A DNA stretch of 64,000 bases from an uncultured Armatimonadota bacterium (GCA_903833215.1 CAILEM010000097.1:1-64000); one strand, 5' to 3'. Positions 16,644-26,053 are shown, counted from the stretch's first letter. A program made the numbers and translations. Notes: generated by a model not told the origin, from the letters alone.

Positions 16644-17633
16644 TTGCTTAACAAGACGGATGCCGTACCACACATACCGAAGCTCTCTCAAGTCCTGTTT
16701 GAGCGCCGCGAACATTCGTTCAACTCTCTTGCCGCGCTCCCCTCAAATGTCGAGGCAATCGACGCTGCATTGAAATTTGCTGCTGGCCTTAATCCATTTG
16801 TGGTTATTGTCGGACCAAGCGGATGGGGCAAGACGCACCTGCTGAACGCGATTGCTCAACGACTGGCCCATGACCTGCTTGCTGTACCAGAAATCCTTTC
16901 TGTCAGCGACTATGTCTCGAATACGTCGCGCGTCGATATTTCAGGCCCGCTTTTGTTGGATGACGTTCAAGAGGCGATGGGCAGGAGCCGCATGAAGATG
17001 TCGCTTCGACTCAACCTTGAACGACGTGTGAAGTGCAACAAACAAACCATCCTGGCCTTTACTTCTCCCAAACCCAGCCGAGCCCTAAAAGCTTTCCTGC
17101 CTTCAGCTCGCGACTGGACCATCGTGAGCATGGGTGCCGCCGAGCCTGCGGAAAGACTCTTACTGCTTGACCAGATGAGCACTGCGGAGGGATTAGCCCT
17201 ATCCCCACGGTTGACGAAGGTTATGGCCGACCAAATGCTTGGCAACGGGCTCACGCTGGCAGGAGCGCTGAAGCGACTTCGACTCTCAGGGACGAACTGG
17301 TTGGACTCCAACGCGACCTTGCGCGCTCTAGGATTGCTGGATCCTTTCTTTGCTGATAATTCAAGCTGGGATTTGAAACACAAGGTTTTGCGAGTGGCTG
17401 AACACTCGAAGTTCCAATTCAGCAAAGTCTCCAGTTCGGACTTGGCCTTATATACGATGCTCCATGAGGCAGGGTTGAATGAGATCGAGGTTGCACGTGC
17501 GACCGGGGTCGAACCGGCCGAGGCTTATTTGCGCGCTTCGAAATTCAAAGCGCGTCTCGCTGATTGCGAAACTTCAAGGGTCTATGTGAAGCAATTCGTT
17601 GACCTCGTCGTTGAAGAGCTTGCCAGAGACTGA
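16644..17633 (+). CDS. Divergent DnaA/Hda-like AAA+ ATPase
   Basis: 329 aa from TTG 16644, chosen because GGAGG sits 6 nt upstream; the ATG at 16638 touches that site, and the track start (GTG 16527) has no SD. FNSLAALPSN and NPFVVIVGPSGWGKTHLLNA match the DnaA AAA+ domain (NPLFIYGxxGLGKTHLL). LLLDDVQE is the Walker B. The C-terminal about 75 residues (VSSSDLALYTMLHEAGLNE, then IEVARATG) align with DnaA domain IV helices, but the DNA-reading GRDHTTV signature is absent. It may be a second DnaA, a Hda/DnaA-like regulator, or the diverged initiator of this lineage. An ARC-type ATPase gene follows. Confidence 0.7.
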   Translation: MLNKTDAVPHIPKLSQVLFERREHSFNSLAALPSNVEAIDAALKFAAGLNPFVVIVGPSGWGKTHLLNAIAQRLAHDLLAVPEILSVSDYVSNTSRVDISGPLLLDDVQEAMGRSRMKMSLRLNLERRVKCNKQTILAFTSPKPSRALKAFLPSARDWTIVSMGAAEPAERLLLLDQMSTAEGLALSPRLTKVMADQMLGNGLTLAGALKRLRLSGTNWLDSNATLRALGLLDPFFADNSSWDLKHKVLRVAEHSKFQFSKVSSSDLALYTMLHEAGLNEIEVARATGVEPAEAYLRASKFKARLADCETSRVYVKQFVDLVVEELARD

Positions 17634-17739
17634 GCTCTTCGCAGATAAAGCCTGTTCGCAGCCCCTTGCCATTGATAGATTGAAGGCGATTCGCGAAAAC
17701 ATCACCTAGGATTTGTTACCGCTTGGCCGCCTCACAACG

Positions 17740-17745
17740 TACTAT
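17740..17745 (+). promoter_or_regulatory. -10 element TACTAT, leaderless start predicted
   Basis: TACTAT ends 5 nt before the ATG at 17751. No Shine-Dalgarno is present. Confidence 0.45.
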
Positions 17746-17750
17746 TTGTT

Positions 17751-19454
17751 ATGGCATCGGGAGATTCCCCCCAAACTGTGGAACTGCTTGAGAAAATCTC
17801 TGAGCATGCACCTAAAGACAACGCGCGCTTGCACAACTACATCTCTGCCCTCCGCACCGCCCTCGCGAGTGAATCCAAAGAACGCGATGACACTTTGCAG
17901 ATGCTTGCTGAGTATGAGGAAGCCTACAACAAGCTCACGGCACCGGCCAATCGATTAGGGGTTTTCGTCCAGTGGCTCGAGCAAGATGCTACGGATCGAG
18001 AATCGGTGGACGGCGAAGTGCCTGTAGAAAAACTTGCCCTGATCTCGGTTGGCGAGCAGGAGTTTGTATCGAGAGTCGACCCAAAGCTTGAGCAAGACGG
18101 ACTCTCCATTGGAACCCGAGTAAAGGTCAACGAGGCCTATGCCGTCGTCGGAACACTTCCCCCGTCTCAAAGCGGCAGCGTCATAAAGGTTTCCGATGCG
18201 ATGGAGGACGGTCGATTGCGCGTGGGGTCCGACACGCCTGGGTCCGATGGTCGGTTGATCCTTCGCGGAGCAGCCATTGCAGAGACGAAGATCAATGCCG
18301 GAGACGAGGTACGCCTCGACGGCACCGGGCGCATCGCCCTTGAGCACTACGAAAAGCAAGAAAGCCGCGACTACTTTCTCGAAAAGGTTCCAGAAATTCC
18401 GTGGGAAAAGGTTGGAGGTCAACAAGACGCCATTCGGCTGATCCGGGACACCATTGAGCAACCACTGCTTTACCCTGAGATTTTCGAGCGCTTTGAGAAA
18501 AAGCCTATCAAAGGCATTTTGCTTTACGGACCTCCGGGGTGCGGCAAGACCCTACTCGGAAAGGCAACCGCCTACAACCTCACCCGCGAATATTCGAAAC
18601 GAACGGGCAAAGAGGTCAAAGAGTATTTCATGGCCATCAGCGGCCCAAAAATCCTCAATATGTGGCTCGGGGAGACGGAACGCATTGTGCGTGAGATCTT
18701 CCGCACCGCCCGTGAGAAAGCGAAAGAAGGGCGACTTGTGTTCATCTTCATGGATGAAGCGGAGTCCGTCCTGCGCACACGTTCGAGTGGTAGATACCTA
18801 AACATCTCCAATACGGTTGTTCCTCAGTTCTGCGCCGAGCTTGATGGCCTTCAGTCGCTAGAAAATGTTGTCCTAATGCTCACGTCGAATCGACCGGACT
18901 ACATCGACCCGGCCGTCCTTCGACCCGAGAGAATCGACCGTAAAGTCAAAGTTTCGCGGCCAGATAAGGAAGCGGCCATACAGATCCTTGGAATCTATCT
19001 GCACTCAGGCATTCCGCTCGATCCTGAAGTCTTGTCGAAAAACAAGGGGGTGGTGGACTGCGCCCGCAAAGAACTGATCGAAGGGCTCATTGACCAACTT
19101 TGGCGAAAAACGAAGGAGACCGAATTCTTGAAGGTCTTCTTAAGAAACGGCGCATCTGACACGCTCCACTTCCGTGATTTGGTCTCAGGCGCGTTGCTCA
19201 AGAGCATCGTTGACCGGGCAAAGGATGCGGCGATCAAGCGGGCGATTGCAGAACCGAAGCACGTTGCTGGCGTTTCACTTGGTGACTTGCAGGAAGCGAT
19301 GTTCCAGGAATATAAAGAGAACGAAATCTTCCCCAAGGGTGACACCCAAGAGGACTGGCTACAACTACTCGACTACAGCGCTGAAAACGTTGCGTCGGTA
19401 AAACCCATCGGTCGGCACCATGGAGAAGAGTTCACGCGTAAGTCGATTGTCTAA
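17751..19454 (+). CDS. ARC/Mpa-family proteasome-type AAA+ ATPase
   Basis: 567 aa. An N-terminal coiled coil (about residues 8-65) is followed by OB-fold domains (about 70-200) and one AAA domain. The AAA domain has Walker A GPPGCGKTLLGKA, Walker B FIFMDEAES, ISNTVVPQFCAELDGL and arginine fingers in LRPERIDRK. The C-terminal ENEIFPKGDTQEDW block also fits ARC/Mpa. In actinobacteria this hexameric ring unfolds pupylated proteins for the 20S proteasome, docking by a C-terminal GQYL tail. Here the protein ends RKSIV and lacks that tail. No prcA, prcB, pup, dop or pafA is in the window, so its protease partner, if any, is unknown. Confidence 0.88.
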   Translation: MASGDSPQTVELLEKISEHAPKDNARLHNYISALRTALASESKERDDTLQMLAEYEEAYNKLTAPANRLGVFVQWLEQDATDRESVDGEVPVEKLALISVGEQEFVSRVDPKLEQDGLSIGTRVKVNEAYAVVGTLPPSQSGSVIKVSDAMEDGRLRVGSDTPGSDGRLILRGAAIAETKINAGDEVRLDGTGRIALEHYEKQESRDYFLEKVPEIPWEKVGGQQDAIRLIRDTIEQPLLYPEIFERFEKKPIKGILLYGPPGCGKTLLGKATAYNLTREYSKRTGKEVKEYFMAISGPKILNMWLGETERIVREIFRTAREKAKEGRLVFIFMDEAESVLRTRSSGRYLNISNTVVPQFCAELDGLQSLENVVLMLTSNRPDYIDPAVLRPERIDRKVKVSRPDKEAAIQILGIYLHSGIPLDPEVLSKNKGVVDCARKELIEGLIDQLWRKTKETEFLKVFLRNGASDTLHFRDLVSGALLKSIVDRAKDAAIKRAIAEPKHVAGVSLGDLQEAMFQEYKENEIFPKGDTQEDWLQLLDYSAENVASVKPIGRHHGEEFTRKSIV

Positions 19455-19466
19455 ACTAGGAGCACC

Positions 19467-20015
19467 ATGGTTGTGGTTTCGAAGATTCTGGCATTAGCTG
19501 TCCTTGGGGCAAGCAGTCCCATGGGAGGCAGTGGTGACCCACTCAAGATCAAGCCGATTCAAACCTTGGCGGGCGGCGATTCGAAGTTGGATTTCCCGAT
19601 GGTACGGATGATCCAAACTCAAAAGAGTTGGAAGGACCTCTGGGCCATGCACAAGGGGCTGCCGCTTGCCACATCCCCAGACGATAAGGCTCCTGCCGAA
19701 GCGCCGAAACTCCCAACCGTTGATTTCGAAAAGAACCAAGTGCTTGTCATTTTTGGTGGCCATCTAGAAAATGTCCAGGCCTACGAGTACATCAAGACAT
19801 ACGCTAAGGATGAGATAGCGGTCATTCAACTCGGACAGTCGCGGGTCCCACCGACTGCAGAAAAGGCGATGATGCATCCGTTCATCTTGATGGTGATCCC
19901 ACGAGAGCCGGTAGCCATTGAAGTTGAGTTGGACTCCATAGCAAAAGACGGAACCCACTTTTGGCTCAAAATCGCGGGTTACCGTGCACCGAAGGAAGTC
20001 AAAGCAAACGGCTAA
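19467..20015 (+). CDS. Exported protein with PrcB_C-like domain
   Basis: 182 aa. The start at 19467 has an AGGAG five bases upstream. The hydrophobic N-terminus (ILALAVLGASSPMG) looks like a signal peptide. The rest resembles the PrcB C-terminal domain of spirochaete protease-complex proteins: MIQTQKSWKDLW, PTVDFEKNQVLVIFGG, then HPFILMVIPR near the end. It starts 12 nt after the ARC-type ATPase gene and is likely cotranscribed, but it is predicted outside the cytoplasm, so direct partnership is doubtful. Its last 4 bases overlap the convergent deoA gene. Confidence 0.65.
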   Translation: MVVVSKILALAVLGASSPMGGSGDPLKIKPIQTLAGGDSKLDFPMVRMIQTQKSWKDLWAMHKGLPLATSPDDKAPAEAPKLPTVDFEKNQVLVIFGGHLENVQAYEYIKTYAKDEIAVIQLGQSRVPPTAEKAMMHPFILMVIPREPVAIEVELDSIAKDGTHFWLKIAGYRAPKEVKANG

Positions 20016-21313
20016 ATGATCGAAAGGATCGCTTCGTGTTGCAGGACGGGGGCGTCAATCACGGCAATCGCCGTTGAGAGTTCCTTGAGTGCGGTCGTGG
20101 CGGTTTGATCTGAAGGTGCGTGAACCCTCAAGAGTGGTTGGCCACTCTTCACCTTCGATCCAACTTCGACGAACAACTCCACGCCCACTGAATGGTCGAT
20201 CACGTCGTCCTTCTTTTTACGCCCACCACCCAGCGCAAGAACCACACTGCCAACGCAGGCCGGATCCACGCTAGCAACCCACCCTGAAGGGCCTAGGTGA
20301 ACGAGTTCTTGCATGACAGGAGCTTGCTCCAAGCTTGAATCGTCAGCCATCACGTCGACAGTTGCCCCTTGGGCCCTGAACCACTGACGTGCCCTCTCTG
20401 CAGCCCGACCACTCGCAATCGCCTCCGTCGCAACCAATTCACCGGTGGCGCGGTCAGGCTGCAGTCCGCATGCTTCGAGGGTCAAGCCCGCAAGGGCGAT
20501 GCATAGCTGTGAAAATCGGCTCTGCTCTCCTTTCAGCACACGAATGGCTTCTTGAACTTCAAGAACATTCCCCACCGCAGTTCCAAGCGGTTGGTCCATA
20601 TCGGTGATCGCGATGCGCATTTGAAGTCCGCACTTCTTGCCAGTGTCGCTGAGTGCCTGTGCGAGTTGTCTCGCTTGTTCGTAGGTTCGCATAAAGCCAC
20701 CCTTGCCGCACTTCACGTCAAGCACGATTGTCTCTGCCCCACCCGCGAGTTTCTTGCTGAGGATGCTTGAAACGATGAGTGGCACTGAACTGACAGTTGC
20801 GGTGACGTCTCTCAATGCATAAAGAACTTTGTCCGCTGGTGCCAAGTCCGGCGTCTGCCCAGTTAGGGCCAAGCCTATTTCCCTCGCTTGGTCCTTCAAA
20901 CTTTGTGGAGACAAATCGAGCCTAAACCCAGGAATCGATCCCAGCTTGTCGACAGTTCCACCCGTTATTCCCAATCCGCGACCACTCATTTTCACAACTG
21001 TCAGACCACAGCTAGCAAGTAGGGGCAGTAAAACAATCGTTGTCTTGTCCCCGACTCCCCCCGTGCTGTGCTTGTCGACCCAAGGTTTGGGGAGCCCGCT
21101 CAGGTCGACTCGCTCTCCGCTATCGGCCATGGCGAGAGTGAGCCAAGCCGTCTCATCTTCATCGAGGGGATTCAGATATGCGGCCATCAACCACGCCGCG
21201 AGCTGGTAGTCGGGAATGCTCCCATCTGCAGCCCCTTTGGCCAAGAAAGCAAGGCTGGATGCCGTGTGCTTTCGAGAGTCGCGACGGTCCGCAATGATTG
21301 ATTGAGCATCCAT
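20012..21313 (-). CDS. deoA: Pyrimidine-nucleoside / thymidine phosphorylase
   Basis: 433 aa, normal length. The enzyme cleaves thymidine or uridine with phosphate to the base and (deoxy)ribose-1-phosphate. KHSTGGVGDKTT is the phosphate-binding loop and KMSGRGLGITGGTVDKLGSI the family signature. LDVKCGKGGFM is also conserved, and the C-terminal part fits the PYNP C-terminal domain. The catabolic role fits the following ribose-related genes only loosely. It converges on the PrcB_C-like gene with a 4-nt overlap. Confidence 0.93.
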   Translation of the reverse strand: MDAQSIIADRRDSRKHTASSLAFLAKGAADGSIPDYQLAAWLMAAYLNPLDEDETAWLTLAMADSGERVDLSGLPKPWVDKHSTGGVGDKTTIVLLPLLASCGLTVVKMSGRGLGITGGTVDKLGSIPGFRLDLSPQSLKDQAREIGLALTGQTPDLAPADKVLYALRDVTATVSSVPLIVSSILSKKLAGGAETIVLDVKCGKGGFMRTYEQARQLAQALSDTGKKCGLQMRIAITDMDQPLGTAVGNVLEVQEAIRVLKGEQSRFSQLCIALAGLTLEACGLQPDRATGELVATEAIASGRAAERARQWFRAQGATVDVMADDSSLEQAPVMQELVHLGPSGWVASVDPACVGSVVLALGGGRKKKDDVIDHSVGVELFVEVGSKVKSGQPLLRVHAPSDQTATTALKELSTAIAVIDAPVLQHEAILSII

Positions 21314-21344
21314 ATCTAATGATTAGTTTGACCGGAACCCAGAC

Positions 21345-22136
21345 CTACTCGTCGAATCCATCAAAGCCCTCAAACGCATCGTCTTGAGGTCGATAGCCGA
21401 CAAGCTCTTTCGCATCGGAGATGTCGAACCAATTGTGTCGATTGTTCGAGAGCCCCTGAAAGATCGCAAATTGAAGCGTGAGGTCGTCGATGCACTTCAC
21501 GAAGAGCTGACACAAATCACGAGGTGACACCAGAATCGATGGCGGTATCCGGTAATTCGAGGAGGCAAGGGTCTTCCTTGTTTGGAAGGCTCCAATACGA
21601 ATCGCAATCGCTGATAGGTCCTCTTTGGTGGCGTACAACCGACACATAGCCTCTCCGAAGCACTTACTCACCCCATAGAGGTTCCCAGGGCTCACAGGGT
21701 CTTCAGAGCGGATTTGAACCTCATGTCCATAGCCGTTCATGGCGTTGACCGACGATGCAAAGATCACGCGCCGGCACCCCTCTGTCCTCGCCGCCTCAAA
21801 CAAGTTGTAAACCCCGACGATGTTGTTCGGCAGTAAGGCATCCCACGTCGAGTGGACGTGCGGGTCCGCGGCAAGGTGCACCACCGTATCCACTTCGTGG
21901 CAGGCTCGCTTCAAACCATCAAGGTCTGACAGATCACATTCCATAACCTCGCCAAACGGTCGGATTCGATCGATGTCCTTTTCGTCGCCCCGAACCATCA
22001 ACCGAAGCTCATACAAGCTATTCGTGTGCTGTGCGAAGTAAGAACCGATCCTTCCTGCGGCTCCTGTGACAAGCACACGACGCTTCTCATTCACCGCTTC
22101 AAAAGGAACCGTCTTGAGAACATATGCTTTACCCAC
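21345..22136 (-). CDS. NAD-dependent epimerase/dehydratase, uronate dehydrogenase-like
   Basis: 263 aa extended SDR. The nucleotide-binding motif is VLVTGAAGRIGSYF; VVHLAADPHV and the catalytic YGVSK (with FASSVNAMNGYG) follow. The nearest pattern I know is uronate dehydrogenase (Udh), which oxidises galacturonate or glucuronate to the lactone, but a sugar epimerase is possible. A GTG start lacks an SD but TAAACT on the minus strand ends 8 nt before it. The other possible start is the GTG at VNEKRRVLVTG. Confidence 0.8.
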   Translation of the reverse strand: MGKAYVLKTVPFEAVNEKRRVLVTGAAGRIGSYFAQHTNSLYELRLMVRGDEKDIDRIRPFGEVMECDLSDLDGLKRACHEVDTVVHLAADPHVHSTWDALLPNNIVGVYNLFEAARTEGCRRVIFASSVNAMNGYGHEVQIRSEDPVSPGNLYGVSKCFGEAMCRLYATKEDLSAIAIRIGAFQTRKTLASSNYRIPPSILVSPRDLCQLFVKCIDDLTLQFAIFQGLSNNRHNWFDISDAKELVGYRPQDDAFEGFDGFDE

Positions 22137-22177
22137 TGGGGCGGAGTTTACGGCTATTGACGCCCTTGATGCGATGC

Positions 22178-23143
22178 CTAGAACGCAAACGGAGGACGAT
22201 GAACGCCCTTCTCGGTAATAATCGCATCGATAAGCTCGCCGGGAGTAACGTCGAACGCTGGGTTGTACACAGGTGTTCTCGATGGCGCAATCTGGACACC
22301 TTCGATATGGGTCAATTCCGTGCCATCACGTTCCTCGATAGGAATGAGATCGCCATGAGCGAGACTGACGTCAAAAGTTGAGGTCGGAGCTGCGATGTAG
22401 AACGGTATCCCATGGTGCCGTGCTTGAACGGCGAGCGAGTAAGTACCAATCTTGTTCGCAGCATCGCCATTGGCCGCGATTCGATCGGCACCCGCGATCA
22501 CACAATCGACCTTTCCCGCCCGCATAAGTGACGCGGCCACGCCATCCGCGATACTGTGGAACGGAATGCCTTCGTTTGCGAGTTCGTAGGCAGTCAATCG
22601 CAGTCCCTGTTGCCTCGGTCGGGTTTCGCACGTATAAACGTGGATTCCCTTGCCATCGCTATGAGCGGTTCGAATCACGCCTAGAGCTGTGCCATGACCT
22701 GCGGTCGCCAACGAACCCGTGTTGCAGACCGTGAGGATATTTGCACCTGCCGAAATGAGGGATGCACCATGTCGCCCAATGGCGTGGTTCATAGCGAGAT
22801 CCTCGGCTTCGATTGCCTTCGCTTCACTCAAAACCGACTCAAACTCCCAGGCAGGTAAAGCGTTGATTCGGTCGATAGCCCAAAATAGGTTCACCGCAGT
22901 TGGTCGAGAAGCGGCTAATTCCTTCGAAGCAATGGTTCGATCAGCATCGTGCAATGCTGCAAGTGCCAGCCCATAGGCGGCGGCAACTCCGATCGCAGGA
23001 GCACCTCGCACTGCCATCGTCTTGATCGCATCGACGACATCTTGGTATGTCTTGAGTTCCAGCCACTCTTCCTGTGTGGGTAGGACGCGTTGATCCAGCA
23101 TTCGCAGGACCGTACCGTCCCAAATCATAGGGGTAATCGTCAA
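22178..23143 (-). CDS. mtnA: S-methyl-5-thioribose-1-phosphate isomerase
   Basis: 321 aa. MtnA converts methylthioribose-1-phosphate to methylthioribulose-1-phosphate in methionine salvage. MAVRGAPAIGVAAAYG is the substrate loop; TVCNTGSLATAGHGTALG carries the catalytic Cys and IAGADRIAANGDAANKIGTY the catalytic Asp. The TTG start is supported by AGGAAG five bases upstream and overlaps the stop of the preceding hydrolase gene (TTGA), so the two are coupled. Ribose-1,5-bisphosphate isomerase, a relative, is less likely. Confidence 0.92.
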   Translation of the reverse strand: MTITPMIWDGTVLRMLDQRVLPTQEEWLELKTYQDVVDAIKTMAVRGAPAIGVAAAYGLALAALHDADRTIASKELAASRPTAVNLFWAIDRINALPAWEFESVLSEAKAIEAEDLAMNHAIGRHGASLISAGANILTVCNTGSLATAGHGTALGVIRTAHSDGKGIHVYTCETRPRQQGLRLTAYELANEGIPFHSIADGVAASLMRAGKVDCVIAGADRIAANGDAANKIGTYSLAVQARHHGIPFYIAAPTSTFDVSLAHGDLIPIEERDGTELTHIEGVQIAPSRTPVYNPAFDVTPGELIDAIITEKGVHRPPFAF

Positions 23144-24417
23144 TTCTTCTTCCTAAAAACCTGCGTCGGGCAGCACAAGCTGAATTGACGCTTGCCTACT
23201 TGATACCTCGCCTCACCAAACACGGCAATGTTCTTTGCCGAGTTCGTTGCAACCAACATTGCTGGTTTGAAGGTGCCTGGCTTGTCGGAGGTCATTGTGA
23301 TCTTCGCAGCTGACTTATAAGTTGAGTTGCGAAAATCGAGAGAATCTGACTCCGCAGCCCAAAGCGTCACGCCAATGAGAGCGGGTCCAGAGCTCTTCAA
23401 TGAAAGCTTGAGATTACGCCCCTCTCCAGAGGCAGGCGTGATCGACCATTGCTGCTTCGGCATCGAAAAATCTCCGGCAATGGATCTCGCAAAAGCCCCA
23501 ATGGACTCGATCGCCTCAATCTTGTTCCCGAGGCCGTGACCGGCGTTAGGCACGGTGACAGCCCACTTCGGTTGATGGAGGCCGTCCCAATATTGACTGA
23601 GTGCATCTACGGTCCAGTAGGGGTCATTGGCACCCTTCACGATTAAGGTAGGAACGCGAATATTTTCTCGGTAGGAGTAGGGATCAATGATCTGAGCTAG
23701 CCGCCGCCCGCTGGGAGTCGCAGATCTCTTTTGTAGACCACGTTTGGTGTAGTCCTGAATTTCCTCAGAATAGAAACCCCAAGTCTCCATCTGGTGCTTC
23801 ATCTGCTTCGACACGTTGAGGTTATCAATCACCATCGGGGCGATTCCTTTGACGCGAGGATCTTTAGATGCACCCACAAACCACGTCGTCCACCCGCGCT
23901 TGCTGGCCCCGGTTACAACGAAGTTATGAATGGGGTTCGCGCTGTTCTTTGTTAAATTTTCGATAACATCCATCGCACGAATCGCACTCTTCGCCATCGG
24001 GAACAACAAAGGCCAACTTGGGTCTTTAGTCTCGAGATATTTCTCAAATGTGTGGGCAATGAGATCGTCCTCTTTCATGCCGTAAATCGGCTGGTTTGGG
24101 ATATCGAAAAGCATTGCGGTTGGCATGCCAGTAGAGGCGGTGACCAATGAAAGATCCACGTAATCGCCAGCGAATGGACCGTCTCCTGTGATGTAGAGGA
24201 TCGCTGTGCCCTTGGTTTGAACCTGCCCGGGCTGCCTAAAAATAATTTTGTGCTTCCAGGGGCGACCTTGCCAAGTTTGGCTGACCATTTCAATGAGCCC
24301 CTTGGATGGATCCTTCATTTCATAGCGGAATGAATCGTCCTTGCGTCCAAGGTATTCGTAAAATTCATTAGGTGGTCCTAATCTTGTTAAGGATATTGCA
24401 ATCAGAGCCGTTAGCAT
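23140..24417 (-). CDS. PhoPQ-activated pathogenicity-related (PqaA-type) alpha/beta hydrolase
   Basis: 425 aa from ATG 24417 (MLTALIAISLTRLGPPNEF), where a signal peptide begins; the longer track start lacks support. WQGRPWKHKI, FVVTGASKRGWTTWF (nucleophile-type elbow) and VPTLIVKGANDPYWTVDALS match the PhoPQ_related family, with an alpha/beta-hydrolase fold. The role in pathogenicity is only a family name; the substrate is unknown. It is exported and coupled to mtnA downstream. Confidence 0.85.
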   Translation of the reverse strand: MLTALIAISLTRLGPPNEFYEYLGRKDDSFRYEMKDPSKGLIEMVSQTWQGRPWKHKIIFRQPGQVQTKGTAILYITGDGPFAGDYVDLSLVTASTGMPTAMLFDIPNQPIYGMKEDDLIAHTFEKYLETKDPSWPLLFPMAKSAIRAMDVIENLTKNSANPIHNFVVTGASKRGWTTWFVGASKDPRVKGIAPMVIDNLNVSKQMKHQMETWGFYSEEIQDYTKRGLQKRSATPSGRRLAQIIDPYSYRENIRVPTLIVKGANDPYWTVDALSQYWDGLHQPKWAVTVPNAGHGLGNKIEAIESIGAFARSIAGDFSMPKQQWSITPASGEGRNLKLSLKSSGPALIGVTLWAAESDSLDFRNSTYKSAAKITMTSDKPGTFKPAMLVATNSAKNIAVFGEARYQVGKRQFSLCCPTQVFRKKN

Positions 24418-24517
24418 GGTGATATTCCGCTCAAACCGAGGGTGTTGGGAGCCAAACAATAGGTTACGCGAACGAAGGATCGCATGGTTCCCGTCATGCC
24501 TCTATAGTGACTCAACC

Positions 24518-24546
24518 TTGACAGCCGTGCGTAAAGGTGAGACAAT
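24518..24546 (+). promoter_or_regulatory. Sigma-70 promoter TTGACA-N17-GACAAT
   Basis: A perfect -35 (24518-24523), a 17-nt spacer and GACAAT (24541-24546, 4 of 6) precede the gene at 24593. A leader of about 40 nt with a GC-rich hairpin (CCCGC...GCGGG) would result. Confidence 0.65.
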
Positions 24547-24592
24547 AGATTTCGCCCGCTAAATCGGCGGGGTTCCGGGGGCAATTTAGGAT

Positions 24593-26038
24593 ATGTTAAA
24601 GACGAGCAAAGCGATGCGAAAGATGTGTGTGCTCGCAGGAATTATTGTTTTAGGCGCAACCGCCAGTGCAATTCCTTTCGATACACACATTTCTATTGAT
24701 CGGGCGCTGAACAGCCCGACGCTTACCATTCGATATTCTGGAGCGCGCGCTGCGCTCGTTGAACTGCGAGTCAATGGAGACAGCATCGGTACACGCACCA
24801 TGTCCGCCTCCAAGGATGCCGGTGAAACAAATTTCAATGTCAATTTGAACGACCTGAAGGACGGAGACAATGATGTAGAAGTCCGACTGTTCGATCGAGC
24901 TGGCAAGCTTATCGGAAGTGACAAGACCAGCATCTCGACAGACCAGTCGAGCAATAAGGGACCTGTCTTCCTCGCTAACCCGAAAGTTGGCGCGACAGTT
25001 AGAGGCCCGGTTGAGATCAAGCTCTCGTTCAATCGAGATATTAAGAACTCCATCGTCAGCTTCTTTGTGGACAGCAACTTCAAAGCGATGTCCAACTATC
25101 CTCCTTACAGCTACATCTGGGACACATCGCGTGAGTCCAACGGCTGGCACGAGGTTGAGGCTTGGGACGTAGACGAATCCAGCCAGACCTACAAGACCAA
25201 GAAGACCCGAGTCTTCGTTGACAATCCCAGCGGTAACACTCCTCGAAACGGCGTCAACACCGAAATCAATCCATCAAAGCCAACCTTCAAGGTTCACACC
25301 GAAGGCACCGAGAGCCCACTGCGTGCAAACGCTGGCTCTGGAAAGTCTCATGTCGAAACCAGAGTGAACTCGGTTGAGCCCAAGCTTAACGGCCTGACGA
25401 CTTCAAACCCAAGGCACTACACAGCAGCCAGTGGAGCAAATGGCCTCCAGCCAGCCCCAACAGGTCGCACCATTGCAACGGGTCCCAAGATGCTCACCCC
25501 TTCTGGAAACCGCGTTGCGACCAACCACGCCAAGCCCGTAGGCACGATCAATGTGTCGCTTCACCACGATACCGTGGCCATGAGCACACAGAAGCTCGGC
25601 GGAGCAAGTGCTGCCGTTCGCGCTGTGAACACAGCTGCGCACATCATGAGCATCACTCGCGGTCAGCGAATTCCGAATATCGGCACTTTCGCGATCGTAC
25701 TGAATTCTCAGTTCGTAAAATTCGATGTTCAGCCTCGTGTTGACGACGGTGTACCAATGACTCCTCTCCGCTACCTGCTTGAAAAGGGCGGCGGCAAAGT
25801 CAATTGGGAGAACATGAGCAAGACCGTAAAGGCTAGCGCCGACGGCAAGTCGATCACGATTCAGATCGGAGATCGAAATGCAAAGGTCGATCAGGTCACC
25901 CTTTCGATGGAAGTCACGCCTTACCTTGATCGTGGTCGAACCATCGTTCCCCTCAGCTTCATCCATGACGCTCTCGGCGTAAACGTCGAGTATGACAAGG
26001 AAACAGGCCACGTACTCATCACTTCAGCGGCGAAGTAG
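24593..26038 (+). CDS. Exported Ig-like protein with copper amine oxidase N1-type domain
   Basis: 481 aa with a signal peptide (MRKMCVLAGIIVLGATASA). Residues about 40-115 and 120-210 look like Ig/Big-type beta-sandwiches (LVELRVNGDSIG; then SFFVDSNFKAMSNYPPYSYI). A low-complexity Thr/Asn/Pro linker (about 215-335) leads to a C-terminal copper amine oxidase N1 domain (VPMTPLRYLLEKGG; IVPLSFIHDALGVNVEYD). Such N1 domains are common in surface proteins as wall- or polymer-associated modules, without oxidase activity. It has its own promoter and terminator, hence monocistronic. Confidence 0.82.
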   Translation: MLKTSKAMRKMCVLAGIIVLGATASAIPFDTHISIDRALNSPTLTIRYSGARAALVELRVNGDSIGTRTMSASKDAGETNFNVNLNDLKDGDNDVEVRLFDRAGKLIGSDKTSISTDQSSNKGPVFLANPKVGATVRGPVEIKLSFNRDIKNSIVSFFVDSNFKAMSNYPPYSYIWDTSRESNGWHEVEAWDVDESSQTYKTKKTRVFVDNPSGNTPRNGVNTEINPSKPTFKVHTEGTESPLRANAGSGKSHVETRVNSVEPKLNGLTTSNPRHYTAASGANGLQPAPTGRTIATGPKMLTPSGNRVATNHAKPVGTINVSLHHDTVAMSTQKLGGASAAVRAVNTAAHIMSITRGQRIPNIGTFAIVLNSQFVKFDVQPRVDDGVPMTPLRYLLEKGGGKVNWENMSKTVKASADGKSITIQIGDRNAKVDQVTLSMEVTPYLDRGRTIVPLSFIHDALGVNVEYDKETGHVLITSAAK

Positions 26039-26053
26039 ATCAGTTCAATATAG

